Shown here in pieces: positions 10,201-23,700 of a stretch of 64,000 nt of DNA. A program made the position numbers and the translations under genes. The notes beneath the pieces were generated by a model. That model saw only the letters and a list, made by a program, of their open reading frames with translations. It did not search any database and was not told the origin of the DNA. The stretch comes from Aristolochia californica. Its lineage: Eukaryota > Streptophyta > Magnoliopsida > Piperales > Aristolochiaceae. The stretch lies in contig JARWKL010000015.1 in NCBI GenBank assembly GCA_029961685.1, positions 25,017,220 through 25,081,219 on the forward strand, read 5' to 3'. Positions within the stretch are counted from its first letter, which is position 1. Each line of letters begins with the position of its first letter.

Positions 10201-13058
10201 CTGTTCAGTGAGACTCAGATCATTATGAAAGTCCATTAACACTTTCAGAATATTTATTAAATTATCACTAACTTATATTTGCTGTAGTCTTACCTGAAGT
10301 TCAAGATCTTTCATTTTGTGCATCAAGGAGGAAAATGCATCTTGAATAATCTGAATTTCACATCTTAAGATGTCATTACCTCTTACTGAAGTTGCTAAAT
10401 CTGCTTGTAGTTTCTCAAGTTCAAGTTGTTGAGAGTGAAGTTTTTCCCGTAATGCCTTCGTCAGCAGAATTTCAGCCTTCAGCTCGCGTTCCACTTGATC
10501 CTCCTAAAAATAAAAAAGTAAGAGTCAAACTAAAATTAGTAACAATAAAAATTACAATAACAACAACCACTACTTTGTTTCAGTCATTATAAAGTAGTTC
10601 TTTGCATGAAAATATGAAGCACAAATTACCTTCAACACTTGAACATGTGATCCTTCAGAATGAAATCCTGAAGCATCTACCTCAGCTTTTTCTTGCAATA
10701 TTGAGGTTAGACTCAGTAAACCTCTTCTAAGGTTCTCAACCTCCCTCCTAAAACTCTGGAACTTCATGTCATACTCTAAAACTACAAAGTCGTCCAATCC
10801 ACTCTGTATTTCTTGTCTCTTTTTTATTCCTTCACCAATGACACTCATTTTCACCAATGTTAACAGCCTCTCTGAAATCTGGCTAGCCTCAATGAGCAAT
10901 GAGAAGCACTGACTTTGGAAATAGTCGACCTGTGCTTTCAATTCCTCTTCAAGCCTAAACGATGAGAACATCCCACCATTTAACCGATTTAAGAGAGTAA
11001 TATTTTCTTGCCTAAGAGAATTTATTTCAACTTTGTAATGATCTATATCTTTTCGAAGATTTTGTTCCACACTGGTCAGTCTCACTTGCTCCAGTTGCAA
11101 TTTAACCAACCCATCACAATTTTGTGAGGATTGCACGCTTATTTCTTCAAGTAGTCCTTGTTGCAACCCAGAAATTGTCTTCTCTTGTTCATTGCAGATC
11201 CTTTGTAATCTTGCAACAGCTTTATGCAAATCCTTAATTTCATTTTCCTTTTCTTTATAGCTGCTCACAATGCTATCCATGTTAGACTCTGCATCTTTAA
11301 ATTGGTCTTGCAACTCTGATACAACTGCTTGAAGCTTGCAATTGTCTAATCCCATTTCTTCCAATCTTAAAGTTGCATTATTTAATTGTGATTCTAAGTC
11401 CAATATTTTGGTTTTAGCTTCCATATCTTTGCTGTTAGATGATGAGACCTCTCTTTGAAGTGAGACATTTTGTTCTGCCAGTTCCCTTATCCTTTCTCTC
11501 AATCTCTGCTCTTCCAGTAGGAATTTTTCAAGCTTGAAGGACCGTTCACATGACGTTCTATCCAATTCCTTTTCCAAAATGGACTGCAATTCATTCTTCT
11601 CCTTCTCCAATCTCTTTGTTCTTGAATTAAATTCAATTTTTGCATGTTGAAATGCTTTTCCTGCACAGGCCCTCTCTCTTATCCGACTCTGTATTTGACT
11701 TAGAAACTCAAAAACCAAGTTACGCATCTCATACGTGATGTTAACATTTGTCACCTTCCCCTCTTCAAGCTGTTTTGACAAATGTAAGACATGCTGCTGA
11801 ACCTCCAGCCCCTTTCTTTGCAATTCCATGTCTACTCCCACATCCTCTTTCAAATGTGAAAATTCATAGTGTAAACACTCTGGATCTTCCCCACCAAATA
11901 TATTTTGTTCTTCATGAGTTGAAGTCACCTTAATGGGATACCTATCTGTTGCTCTATAATGTGCATCTGATGATCGAGAACTGCGATGGGGGAATTCATT
12001 CGAGTAAGTTACAGGGTGAATCTCTGAATACTCCTCATAGATGTCTTCCACAATAGTGGAAGTATCAGAATTGAAATCTTGAGATTTAAAGGTGCACTTC
12101 TGAGGAAAACTTTCAGTTAGTCTTTCAATTACGCTCCTGGCATGTCTTTGCGAGGAAGAAGGTTGAACCTCATCTCTTGCACAATCTCTGGAATGTTGAA
12201 GATAAACGTCTCCAACCTCCACATATAAATGGGACTTCAAATGCTCAATACAGTCTTTTTGGGAGGCTGGTCCTTTAGACTGAACCAGTGGTGGATACCA
12301 TGAGCAAGGAAGTAGTCTGTTCCCCATTGGAAGATCATTCTGTCCAGAAAGCAGGGAGTTCATTTTGGAAGTTTCAGTTTTGGGTCTCGTAATTCTTTCT
12401 GGTTGCTCTCCATCAATGTAACGATCCAACACTTTGTTTGGGACTTGATTTATGCGAGCAGCATGGCACTTTAGTGGGACTGGAGAGGTGTAATTTGAGT
12501 GCCATGATGAATCAGCATATCCTGTGGAGGTGCCAGAAGAGTTGATCTTCTCCACTCTCTCAAAAACCTCCACCTGATCAACCTTTCTCGACTTGGAAAT
12601 CCTTTCTGGAGTAAGCGACGGACCCCTAATGAAGTTAGACAACAGGAAACTAAGAGGTAAGTGGGCTACGATTAAAAATGAATTTATAAGCAAGAGATCA
12701 GTTTAGAAGATACAAACATTTACCAAATAGGATAATTGTCTTGATGAGGATAGTTGCTTGTGGTAGGAGAAACATTGGGGTCCCTTAAATCCAAATGCCA
12801 TTCTGGACCAGAGTAAGTGATTGGAGATGAGAAGGAAAGACTTCTTCTTAGGCCTGACTCGTAAGTCTTCCCATGCTTTCTTGGTCTGGTGCTCAAGTCT
12901 TTTAAACTATGAGAATTACGTTGACATCGGTTACCTGCATCAGTTTTCAAGTTGTTTGGACGAAGTTTCTCCCTGTTTGATGGTGGAGCTGGATTGCTAT
13001 TTCCATTACTTGATCCAGAAGATCGAAAGGAAAATATCTTTCTCATTTGAAAATTCAA
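9916..13058 (-). CDS. long coiled-coil protein, plant-specific (golgin/myosin-heavy-chain-like), 4 coding exons
   Basis: Coding exons on the minus strand are 13046-12724, 12625-10630, 10503-10294 and 10200-9916. They join in frame to 937 residues. All three introns are GT-AG; phases are 2, 0 and 0. The N-terminus MRKIFSFRSSGSSNGN is basic and serine-rich and matches the start of a plant family annotated as golgin- or centromere/myosin-like coiled-coil proteins (I recall Arabidopsis At2g39300 and At3g55060, from memory). Residues ~1-375 lack heptads and are Ser/Arg-rich; ~380-925 are almost continuous coiled coil. The C-terminus (EEVKQYSEKNMLL..E, ETLDEDILLKEGQITILKD) is typical of that family. 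No motor domain or membrane segment is present. It is probably structural; the exact role is unknown. Confidence 0.88.
10294..10503 (-). CDS. coiled-coil gene, exon 3
   Basis: 70 codons between acceptor tttttag and donor GTAAGA. It begins EDQVERELKAEILLTKALRE and ends MHKMKDLELQ. It is all coiled coil and phase 0 at both ends. Confidence 0.87.
10630..12625 (-). CDS. coiled-coil gene, large exon 2
   Basis: 1,996-nt exon, from the acceptor cattag before GGTCCGTCGCTTACTCC to the donor GTAATT at 10628-10629. The first base completes the Trp codon from exon 1. It encodes a Ser/Arg-rich segment with the conserved-looking SLTPERISKSRK, then about 350 residues of heptad-rich coiled coil. Confidence 0.88.
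12724..13058 (-). CDS. coiled-coil gene, coding exon 1
   Basis: An acceptor (aatttcag) precedes 13058. The start codon is at 13044-13046, giving MRKIFSFRSS. The exon encodes 107 residues plus two bases of a Trp codon and ends at a GTAAAT donor. An in-frame upstream ATG close to the acceptor (MNFQMRK) is a less likely start, because family members begin M(K/R)K(I/L)F. Confidence 0.85.
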
Positions 13059-15729
13059 CTGAAATTAATTGATTTGTCAGTTACAAATATCTTGTTGTCA
13101 GATCTTGAAAATGACTACTCAAAACTCTGCTCGAATCCAGGCTGCTTGCTAGAACTGCTGACAGGAATTGCACAAGGATCAGAGAAGAATAATTAGAAAC
13201 AACCATTATGCGACAAATGAGCATCATTTGTACATCTTTTAAAATAATATTTCAAATTCATATTTGTGACAGTCTACAGGAATTGCACAAGAATAGTAGA
13301 AGAATAAATTAGAAACAACCATATATGTGATAAATGAGCATCATTTGGACTTCTTTTAGAATAATATTTCATATTTATATTTGTGACAGTCTACAGAAAT
13401 ATGGCTTTCTTGTATCATTCAATGCATGATCCAAATTTATGAAGGGAACATTTGCGGAATCACTCTACGCAATCAATAAACTGTTTTTTATATAAATAAT
13501 GTTTTAGAGAGAGATCTTTAAAACCAAAAACATGTAAAACAGAGTAAGCTCAACCCAGGAACGTCTAAACAACAATCAAGAAGAAAGCCAACACTGATCT
13601 TTCAATAAATACAAGAAGGTTTCGTCCCACCACACGCTCTTAGAAGAGCTTCAATGGCTTCTGGACTGAACAGAAATACAAGAGAAGAAACTAAAATAAA
13701 ACAGAGTAACAAGGAAGAGGTCTGATTCTGGATGGCTCATGTTGCTGAAGAACTCCTCTATTTATAAGCATTGCAGCACTCAATGGCTGCTGCATGCTAT
13801 GGCTGCTTCACGCAATGGCTGCTGCACGCAATCTAGTTGATCTTCATGAAGCTTCCCTAGTTCTAACTTGGGTGATGCAATCGTGACAAGGGCATACCAT
13901 CGGGCCGAGGGGCCAGTCCCCGGACCCCACCGCCAGGGGGCCAGCCCCCTTGGAACCCCGTCTTCCTTATTCATTTTTCAGTTTCTTCACAAATAAACAT
14001 TGCGGTCACAATTTGACCTCATCAGCGTTTAAGCCGGAACCGCTAACTAATTTACTCACTATCGATATTGGCGCTCCTCATAATTGGGGGCCAGAGAATA
14101 CATTACATTAATGGTAACTTGTGAGAGGTGGGCATTGACACACTAACAAAACATGACACAAGAAATGGAGAGGGGAATGAAAATCAAGTGTACAAGAAAA
14201 TAAGACTAACCAAAGATGAAAGAATAAAAAATTCCTGTCACATAAATTTTACTTGAGAAAAAAATACTGAACCTTATACAGAGCTGAAAAGCAGGAGAAA
14301 ATTTTCTTCAAATAAGAGGAAACTATATTTTCAATAGGATAAATATGAAAGGAAGTTTGACAACAAGAAAAACCAGCAAAAGAAACAGAATTGTATGTTG
14401 GTATACAGTAAAGATTGTTCTCAGAATTTTTTTCTCTTAAATCATATAAAATGGCAGCCAGGGACAGCAAATAAGAATGAAAACAGATTTGAGGAAAACA
14501 ACTTCAAAAAATATATACCGTTCAAGTGTGCAAAAATTGGTAAGGCCCTAGAAAAGAAACTCAAAGTTAGTGATGAAGTGAATGTTCGGGTTGCATACAA
14601 AGACAAGAAGGAAGATAAGGGACATCAAGACTTTTATTTATTGAAAATTTTTCAGAAGCTGAGAGAGTGGGGGTACCGAACAATGAACTCAAAAAGATCA
14701 CATGGATATGATCGTTATGAACAAAGAAAATTGCAAGGATAAGATACTGAACAAAAGCAACATGAGAAAATTCCAAACTTCTCCCTCCAAATATCCTCTC
14801 CTACATAAAAAAACTCAGCTCAGTAAATCAAATATTTCAAAACAGAGTAGCATCTATAATCTCCACAAAGACCGCACCTTTCACAGCATCGGAACTAACT
14901 CAATACCCTAAAGAACTCAGAAGAAAACAAGATAATCTTGATCTCTGACCCAAAGTCAAAGATATAAACAAGCAAGAAAATAGCAAGCACTCAGTAGAGA
15001 ATGCAACCAAATCAACGACGTCATTAAGACAAAGAATAGAGTCCATAGCAGTGGACCTCAGAGAATCAAAATACCGATATCCTGCTGTTTTTATCGCTGT
15101 GGCTCCTTAAACCCCATACCCACATCACCGGTGCATCAGAGAGATGAGACGGTCCACGACAAAAACCACACGTCTAAAAAAAATTGATTTTCCAAAATAG
15201 CCTGACGCAGAAATACTCACTAGAAAATACTAGCGAATAGATTCTAATAATCAACTTGTAAAAGGCTTTTACAGATTGATGAAGCTGTAGCGAGCTGCAA
15301 CTAGCTCACAGAATCGTTTAAAAACTTATCTGCGTCCAGCCAATAAAAATTATACATCCTCAAACTGCAGAGACGAAGAAACAGATAGGAAAACTGATAG
15401 CACTACCAAAGCTAAGGAAAAAAACAGGAGAAGGGTCGCGGACAAAATCGCAACGACCAGAAAAGTACAAGAGATAACCATTCGTACTGAAGAGAACCAA
15501 ACAAAGCACCCCCATAAACGAAGAGAAGACGAACAAGTGTACCGTACTAATTACTATCGACGGAATCCGGAATCTCGCTTGTTTTCCCCAGAATCAAATA
15601 AACTCTCACGTAAATTTTCATTTACTACAAAAAATAAATAAATCAATCGAATAAACAAATGTCGTTGAGATTACCGTCGTTTGAAATAGAAACGAACACA
15701 AACATCAGTGCTTACGAAATGATACTAAC
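13059..15729 (-). other. probable 5'-UTR intron of the coiled-coil gene
   Basis: Bounded by the acceptor aatttcag at 13059 and a plausible donor, GGAAG|GTTAGTATC, at 15728-15729. It would be 2.7 kb long and carries a solo LTR. Two diverged direct copies (gcacaagRat.agaRaaga.taaattagaaacaacc and the text after it) occur near 13160-13270 and 13275-13395. The remainder (14154-15720) has nothing I recognise. Confidence 0.5.
13533..14148 (-). mobile_element. solo LTR with 5-bp target duplication AAACA
   Basis: Flanked by perfect aaaca repeats (13528-13532 and 14149-14153). On the plus strand it begins TGTAAAACAGAG and ends CACACTAACA; on the minus strand it reads TGTTAGTGTG...TTTTACA. A minus-strand TATA-like box (TTATAAATAG, about 13755) fits an LTR promoter in that orientation. 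No internal region is present. It differs from the 8957 LTR, so it is a separate family. Confidence 0.88.
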
Positions 15730-15860
15730 CTTCCAACTCAAACTTCCCAATGGATCGGTGCTTCAAACATAAGGATTTTTCATAAATTTAGTCGATTTTC
15801 TGGTGAAAACGAAGAAGCAGAGCCAGTTGGCGGGCATCGGCATGAGTGACACGGGAGCTG
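15730..15860 (-). promoter_or_regulatory. candidate 5'-UTR exon and promoter end of the coiled-coil gene
   Basis: Minus-strand sequence reads into a good donor (GGAAG|GTTAGT). It has no ATG that competes with the one at 13046 in a long frame. Upstream (15860-15960) is AT-rich. The transcription start is a guess from sequence alone. Confidence 0.4.
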
Positions 15861-17679
15861 AAAGAGGGGTTTAGAAAAGTATTACAAAGCAGAAACGAAG
15901 AAATGACCCTGAATTACAGGAAAATTACAAAGTTATCACAGTCACAGACCATAAAATATTTTCTTTTCTTTAAATTTTAAGAAGTTAAATCAATTTTTAT
16001 GTTGAAATAAGATTAATTATGTAATTTTTCCCATCTTAGGATATTCATGTGAATGAATGAATAGTAATTAATGATGTGGGTTTCATGTGAATGAATGAAT
16101 GGTCATGATTGTCTTTCCGACTAAGATGTGTATAACAAAGTTTATGCAAATTGATGATGAATATTTGGAATAATTTATATAATTTTTTAAAAATAATTCA
16201 AGATAATTTGCAAAAATATTCCTAATAATCACTTAAGCGGGACCCATGTGATGTTAAATTAAGGGAAATCAGATTTGGTTTTCCTGAATTCAAAAAATTT
16301 GCTCAGCCCAGTTTTAAAGTTGAACCCTTTTTAACTTGATCTGCCCCTTCCAAATCCACGTCGACTAGACTCGGGTCATAAGCTACTTTCATTTTGAAAC
16401 TAATATTGTTTAATTTTTTTCATGGAATTATTTATAGAGATATATGGGCTATGTATGAAACCAAGAACCTGCACATTTCATGAAATTATTCAAAAGTTTT
16501 GGGTATACCGAGTCGACTAGTGACTCAGGCAAATCATCTCGAATTTGAACTTAAGTCTGTGGATGAGGAGTGTATGGAACTCAGTGGGACATTGATTTCG
16601 AGTTTGCTTAAATTAGTTTGACACACTGTCCAATTCGGTCCGTCTCAGGCAGATCCCATCTTGCTTCTCAACTCGGCTGAGATGGAGCGATTTAACACTA
16701 TAAACTCAGATTTTGAGGTCACAATAGGGAGGGAAATGTTGGTGTGATCACAACACAAGATGAATCGGGAGGGGAAAAAAAAAGCAAGCTTCTTTAGTAT
16801 TTAATTGCCACACCTTCGTTTTCATTCTAATCTTCCATCTAAGCAAAGCTTAATCATGGCTGGAATTGGACGTTCGTACAAGAAATAAAAACAGACATAA
16901 TCATCATCCATGTTATCCCTTACCTGTTCGACCGGCAAACATGAGATTAAGAAAATTAAAAAGAGTAATAGAGATGACTCTAGCCATCATGAGATTAAGC
17001 TTTTCTTATAGCGGAATTTAAGTAAGCAGCATTCAGTTGGGAGCTTCGTTTTGAATGACTGAAATGAAGGGATTTGTGTTTCTTTGAGGAAACAAAGCAT
17101 TTCCTTTTAAAAGCTTTGGGTATTGCCTTTTGGTGGGGATTTGGGATCAATCATGCTTTCCTCACTCTTCTCTATACGAAATAAAGGTCCGATGTTACAT
17201 GTTAGGCATTTTATGTCTAATGATGTCTTCCATGATTGAATGGATGATAAACGTAATGCTATTGTGACCTGACTTACTGAAATTTGGGTGAAGTTACCTT
17301 GAGTCAAGGTAATTCTCTCGAGCCAAAAAAGTTAATACTTGAAGGGAATCAGGAAGAAATACTAGAAAAATACAATTCCAAAATAACATTTACTCCCCGC
17401 GCTGAGAAACTACCGAGTACACTGCACAATTTTTCCTAGATTAAAATTATAAACATTTTTATAGTGTTCAAGTTCATCAAGCATGGGCACCAGTACCAGC
17501 TATTGCTATCCTCTGTTGTAAGCTTGGATCAGATAGTCAAGTAATCTGGTTAGAGATTTTCGATAATATACAGCAAGCCGCTTTCTGTACCAACAACTCC
17601 CAAAGTAGATAATCAGTTGCCAACTGCACATTGTAGTATAATATAATCCTCATTCCGGAGGTGGTCGGACTGCACAGAT
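15861..17679. other. intergenic DNA and helicase 3' UTR/flank
   Basis: No gene was recognised. A perfect 19-bp direct repeat (ttcatgtgaatgaatgaat) occurs at 16044-16062 and 16082-16100. The helicase 3' UTR begins at 17679 going left; its poly-A site is not obvious. Confidence 0.5.
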
Positions 17680-17787
17680 TTAAGATTTAGCTGCAGGCTG
17701 CTGATTCCCGGACTCCGACATGTTGTCCAGAGGGTACTCTAGCTCATATCCTAGATAACAGTCTGAAACCACAAGAAGCTTCATACC
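17680..17787 (-). CDS. helicase last coding exon
   Basis: 35 codons plus TAA ([35 protein letters not shown]). SDCYLGYE is the conserved end of the second Sec63 FN3-like domain; the tail after it is variable. Confidence 0.93.
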   Translation of the reverse strand, partial: GMKLLVVSDCYLGYELEYPLDNMSESGNQQPAAKS

Positions 17788-20700
17788 CTGAAAAAAACGG
17801 CCCCACCAAACAATTAGCATAGAAAATGACAAAGTAGTCTTGTAGACAGAGAAGAAGAAGAGACAGAGTTAAATGTTCATGTTGATACAAACTATTTCTT
17901 AAAGGCCTCAGCAATCAAATTTTCGTCCATTGATGTGATTGGCCAGATGTATTAACTTCACGCTAGCTACCTCAGGTTATCAATTAAAAAATGATAACAA
18001 AAGAAATAAGAAACTGGCCAGCTGGTTTTTTGAAACATTCCCCTATAAAGATGGTAACCTTTTCAACATAGCAAAATGGACAGAAGAGATTTTTTTTTTT
18101 TTAAAGACTAAAAGTGCAATATCCAAAACCTCCGTTATGTATTGTTCACCTCAAAATTGTCTCGTGTTGATGGAAGGTCCATATTTGTAATTAATCGATC
18201 TGAGAAGCTAACTCTTTTCAGAGCAAAAAGCTCAGAGGTCATGACATTCCCAAGAGCCAGCCACCATGCTTCATCTTTGACCTGGAAAAAGGAAGAATAT
18301 AAATATTAGAGTTAAAAGTTCATCCACGAACGAATTTCAGTTGAATCTTTTTCTACCTTTGGGAAACGAGGTGTAAAGGCTCTTGATGGACCATGGCTTT
18401 TTGTTTTTTCTAACTTAATATTGACAATCCAGGAGCTCACTCCTTCATTTTCTTTTTTCTGAATCTTCAATTTCACTTTAAGGCAAGGGAAACGTTGCAG
18501 ATCCTGAGGAAGCAGAATGGTGGGATTTGGATAAGCAAATGAGTCATAAATTTAGTGTATTCTGCCTCAAGAAACAAACATTATCATATGGAAGATATAG
18601 CAAACATTATTGAACTTAATATGATCAATGGGAAAATGAAAGTAAATTCTATGAATTTAACACTTTAGGCCTCAATACACTGCTCAAAAGCGCATTCCAC
18701 TTGGCTTAGTAAGCCAAAGTTCATCCACTTAAATAATGATGAGGAAAAATAAACTTTACGCCAGATTCCTCTTATATAGGATTTTTGCCTCAGTGAAGTC
18801 ACCAATTTCCCCTCTTGAAAATTTTTATTTCCAAAAATATTCCAAATTTAGAGAAAGACCAGAAATCAACCTTCTCTCATATTGAACTGAAATGTCAAAC
18901 CCTTTTTGTTTAAAATGTATAGACGATTTCTCTATATCAATGCAGAGCAATCACCCACTAATTAAATCCAGCCAACTGTTGGATCCACAGACCTTCTCAC
19001 TCTTTGAAATGAGCTGTGGCATGAACAAAGTTATGATCTTCTTTATCGGTCATTATCTTCAATGTTATTCATTTGTTATTTAAAAATAAAAAATGAGTAC
19101 ATCATGCATAAATGCTTACGAATGAAAAAGTCTAAATCATGGATTCAATGATTAAGTCGTTAAATCTTCATCTAATGGCTGACTGGAAAGTGGTGCATTA
19201 AACTCATATGGACTTCATATTCATTTTCCCATAGATATATATGAAAGAACTTTACACAGGAAAAAGAAACGAATTTTACAGTGTCAAACATAAGAAACAG
19301 TTGTATGCAGAGGTTCCAAAAGTAAATGATGAGCTTTTTAAAGAAGATACATTGGACATACGCCTCTATTGACAGTTCATTTTGCAATTATAGTTGAAAT
19401 GATAGATCTATAGTACATAAAGTTGAAAATAGATGAGAGAGCTACCTGATATAAGTTTGGAGCAGGGTAATTTTGGAGCAACTTTTGAAATGGGATCTTG
19501 GAGAGACCCACCAACTGTTGCACATTTGAGATACCCCTTTTATTGAGGAAACTTAAGAGTTCTTTATTCATGCTTGGCAACATCCACAGTGGAGAATCTC
19601 TCTCAAACCATAAACCCTACAAAATTTTCAATGAGATATAGACCAATTAGGCTATGACTCTTGTGCAATTATTGATCTAGGTATATAATATTGAGAATAG
19701 AAGTGGCCAAACAAAATTTAAGCAATGTGTGAGGTAAGAATATAAATGCAAGCACCGAAATGAACAATGCCCCATCCTTATCTGCATTTGAAGCTCCTCC
19801 ATCTTATCACGGTACACAGTATAGCCAATGATCTTGTTCCAACATAAGATTATGGCTACAATTCCTTGTCATAGTTGCTACTAAACCACCAAAAAACCTT
19901 GGATCCAAGTTCGAATGATTGATGGGCTCTAGAAAGATGAACTAAAATCTGCAAACTTTGGAAGCTCCTTGTATCATAGAATTACTAGCCTTAAGTTCTC
20001 TTGAATTGGACAGCTCATCCTCATGTCTCTAGAAACTATTTTTTTTTTGGTCTATGGAATCTGGGGCTGGCTTTTTTTGTGATGATTGTGGCCATCTACA
20101 TGCACCCCAGTCAATGGGCAGACTCAGCTGTAGTGAAGCTCAAATCTTACTTCACAGCTGAAAAATGTATAAAAAGAGTCTTCCCGCAACCCATTCAACA
20201 GCCTCTTTTTAATGGCAATGCTGTTCACAGTGTAGGAGCTCCATATAGATGATAAAAGGTAACAAAAGCAGAAAGTACAGCAACAAATTCACCCAAAGAA
20301 TAAACAATGAACAACTAGCCAGATTACAATCTCATAGACAGTGAGAGTAATTGAATTTCCATCAGCAGGTTGTTTTTGAAGAGCTCTCTCTTGCAAAAAA
20401 AAGTTCACAACTTGATTATTGTCAGAATGAAATATCTATAGCAATAAAAATTTTGTTCATCATTGAAGCAACTGTGCGAGGCAGTAATCAGATGCAACCC
20501 ATAGATACAAATCAACTTGGAGTTATATCATACTTCAGATTTCTGAACAATCGTTTTCTAAGCAGAATATCTTCAATTGCAAAGCTTGTGTTGGCCCAAA
20601 AGAGCAAATTTGAATTAAAGGCTCAGCATGAAGGAGGAGTTTACCTGCATGACCATTTGAAGAAGATGCATACAAGTGACTGTGCTTGAAAGCCATCCAC

Positions 20701-23700
20701 TGTTGGCACATATATCAATCATAGCCTGTATAATTCTTATACTTTGATCTAGGACAGACTTTAAATCTGTTATATAGTCACTAATAGGTAACTCCAACTG
20801 GGCAAAGTGTGCCTGAAATGAGAAATTTATGGTAATTATAAGATAGTACAGTTGCAGATACTGCAGATGCATAAATGGCATCATGACAAAAGATAAGAAA
20901 GCAAGTAAAAATGGCTGATAACAAGTGAATAATAAAGTTCAGGACACTGCTAACCTGAAGAAGTAAATTTGCTTTCACATGAGGGTCATCAAGTCGTTGT
21001 TTGTCGACAAGATAAGGAACTTTTTCAGATAATGCCTCGTTGTAATTTTCCTAAGAACAAAACCAGAAAATATATAAGAAAGGAATGCTACATTTCGGGA
21101 GTTATAGATAAAAGTAAGCTTGATTAATCTGTAATTTAAACCAATCTGTGAGTACAGATAAACATATCTTGGAAATCAGAAATCGGAAGATATAATCCAA
21201 GTCGAGAATACTAGTTATCTAATCCCTGTGTTCAATTACACTTCACTCTATTTGATGCACCTATACATTACACTTGATTATGTTAACCCAATTTCAATGC
21301 TCAACACTCAGAATACTTTGATGTGTATTTATCCATATCATGTATAGACATTTATGGGCCTGACTAACCTATTGGGCTACCTTCTTTTTGAATTATCTTA
21401 GCCTCGTCAAGGCCTCCACACTTATTTGTGAATTATGTGTTTTATTTGCATATCTTTGTTATTTTGAAACACCATCGGCCATAGTCACAATACCAGGCCT
21501 AGATTTTGTGAAACACACTGTATTTCATTGTTGGGGATGAGTGCAATGTACACCCCATGGAAGAAAAAGATAAACTTGCTATTTAGTGCAACAAGGAGTC
21601 TAAAGTTTTACTTTATGCATTTCTTTGTAGATTTATAAACTTATTTGTAACTTTCACTTTTCATTCAATTGGGTGATTCATTATTTGAGATGTATTTAGT
21701 TCAGCCTTGTTTGGAGCTTTGGGGCCAATGGAAGATACCTTTTTACATCTTTTCTTTACTCTTGAATTATTTTTCACTAATTAACAAAGAGAATATGAGG
21801 GGAAATCTCAAAAACATATAAGGGGCAAGCTATGCCCTGCAACTAGATTTTGATGCAAGCACCCTCTTTTGCAAGGGAATCACAATAGATTTTCTTTCCA
21901 TGATTCAAAATTACACTAAGTAGGTAGTGTAGCAAGGCTCTGTAGTACTTACAGTAGAATATTCTATTGCAAAGTACTATAGCGCAAACTTCAATTTTTA
22001 GGTTTTTATCTTCCTTTTTCAGAAGCCTATTTCCCTAATTTTGGTATTCTTTTTCTCCCCTAACTATGTTTTTTATTCCACTTTCTTCTCCAAACAGAGG
22101 TCTTTTCAATTAGGTGATTAAAAGCAAATTGTGGCAAACTTAGAGGTCCTGAACTTTTACTCTTTTGCTCAAACCATATTTCTATTTCCTTATCAAACCT
22201 GTGTACGTTGATAAGGAATTGGGATCCTATCATAATTCTCCTCTATAAAGGTGTTTTCTTCACTTATAGTGTCATAATAGATGCCTCTATGGTTTTTATT
22301 TTTGTTTTGTGTTTAAATTAATATTTTTATGAATTAGCATGCAATTACATTTTGTTAAAGTTTAAACAGCCTGTCTATATCCTCCTGCCTCTTTAACCTA
22401 AATTTTAACTTTTGCCAAATTAAATTCCTTGTGGTCCTCATCATCCATTCAATTTAGGGGCTTTAATAAGTCACAGGTTGTCTGCCCTATGGAGGTCTTT
22501 CACCCCCTTCCCCAGTCCTGGGGAAGGGGTGAATCGGAGAGAGACCCATCAAGGAAACATATTGCACTCTCCTCCCAATCACCCTTCATCAGGACATTCT
22601 TATTGCTGATGCCTTTAACACCAATGCCTGGAACCTCCATCTTCGGCGTGGTCTCAATGATGCCGAAGCCGCTGATATGTGCCGCCTCATGTCTGATCTC
22701 AAATCCGTCAAAATCAAAGACCACATACCTGACATGATGGTCTAGCTCCCTGTGGACAATAGCGGACAATGGCCACTTCTCGGTCGCTTTGGCTTTCTCT
22801 CACATTGGGGGATAGACCTCCAAAAATACTGATCATGATGCTGCTATCGTGTGGAAGTTATCAGTTCCCCAAAAATTAGATTCTTCGTTTGGACTGCTCT
22901 CCTAAACAAGATCCTCACCATGGACAACCTCCACAGTGTGGTAATCTAAGCACATACAGTCTCTGCCCTCTCTACAATGAGGATGATGAGACCGTCTGCC
23001 ACCTCCTCCTCCGCTTTTCTTATTCCTTGAGAGTATGGATGGCCATCTTCCATCGCATCAGTGTCTAGGTTAGCCTCCATAGCAACCTCATTGGGACCTA
23101 CCGGCTCCTGCTATAGACTTCAATCCCCAAAATTGGTAAACTCCTCATCTCTGCATGCCTTGCCCACACTCCCTGGTGCCTTTGGCTTGAGAGAAATAAC
23201 CGAAGGTTCAACTGAAAATTTGGGAGAATGGATGACATGGTCAATAGCATCATTGATCTTGTATCCACTTGGCTCCATGCCAAGGAATTCACCTCTCTCA
23301 CGGATGTCCCCCTCTGAATCAATTGGTGCACCCTCGCCCAAATGTCTGCCCCCCACCCACCCCCCACCCCCAAGACTTCCTGCCATGTTAGAATAGACTC
23401 CCCCTACTAGGGGCATCATCAAGCTTAACTTTGACAGCAAGACTCTTGGCTGCCCCGGCATTGCTGGTTTTGGACACGTTTTCCAGGACTCAAATGGCTC
23501 TACCCTCATCACTTACTCGGGCCCCATAGGAATTGTTGACTCTACTTCGGCTGAAGTCTTTTGCCCTTCTCCAAGGCTTATAATTTTCAGGGATCACCAC
23601 AATGTCCCCCTCCTCATTGAAGACGATTCTAAAGTGGTTACTGGCCGGTGCCCAGCTCAGCGTCCCCCCTTGGGGGCACTGAAAAAACCTATACTCTATT

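Larger units (their letters stand above)
18504..20954 (-). other. helicase introns between exons 41-44 of window
   Basis: Introns of 142, 1,028 and 942 nt separate exons in this span. They are AT-rich with no recognisable element. The exons inside the span are listed separately. Confidence 0.5.
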
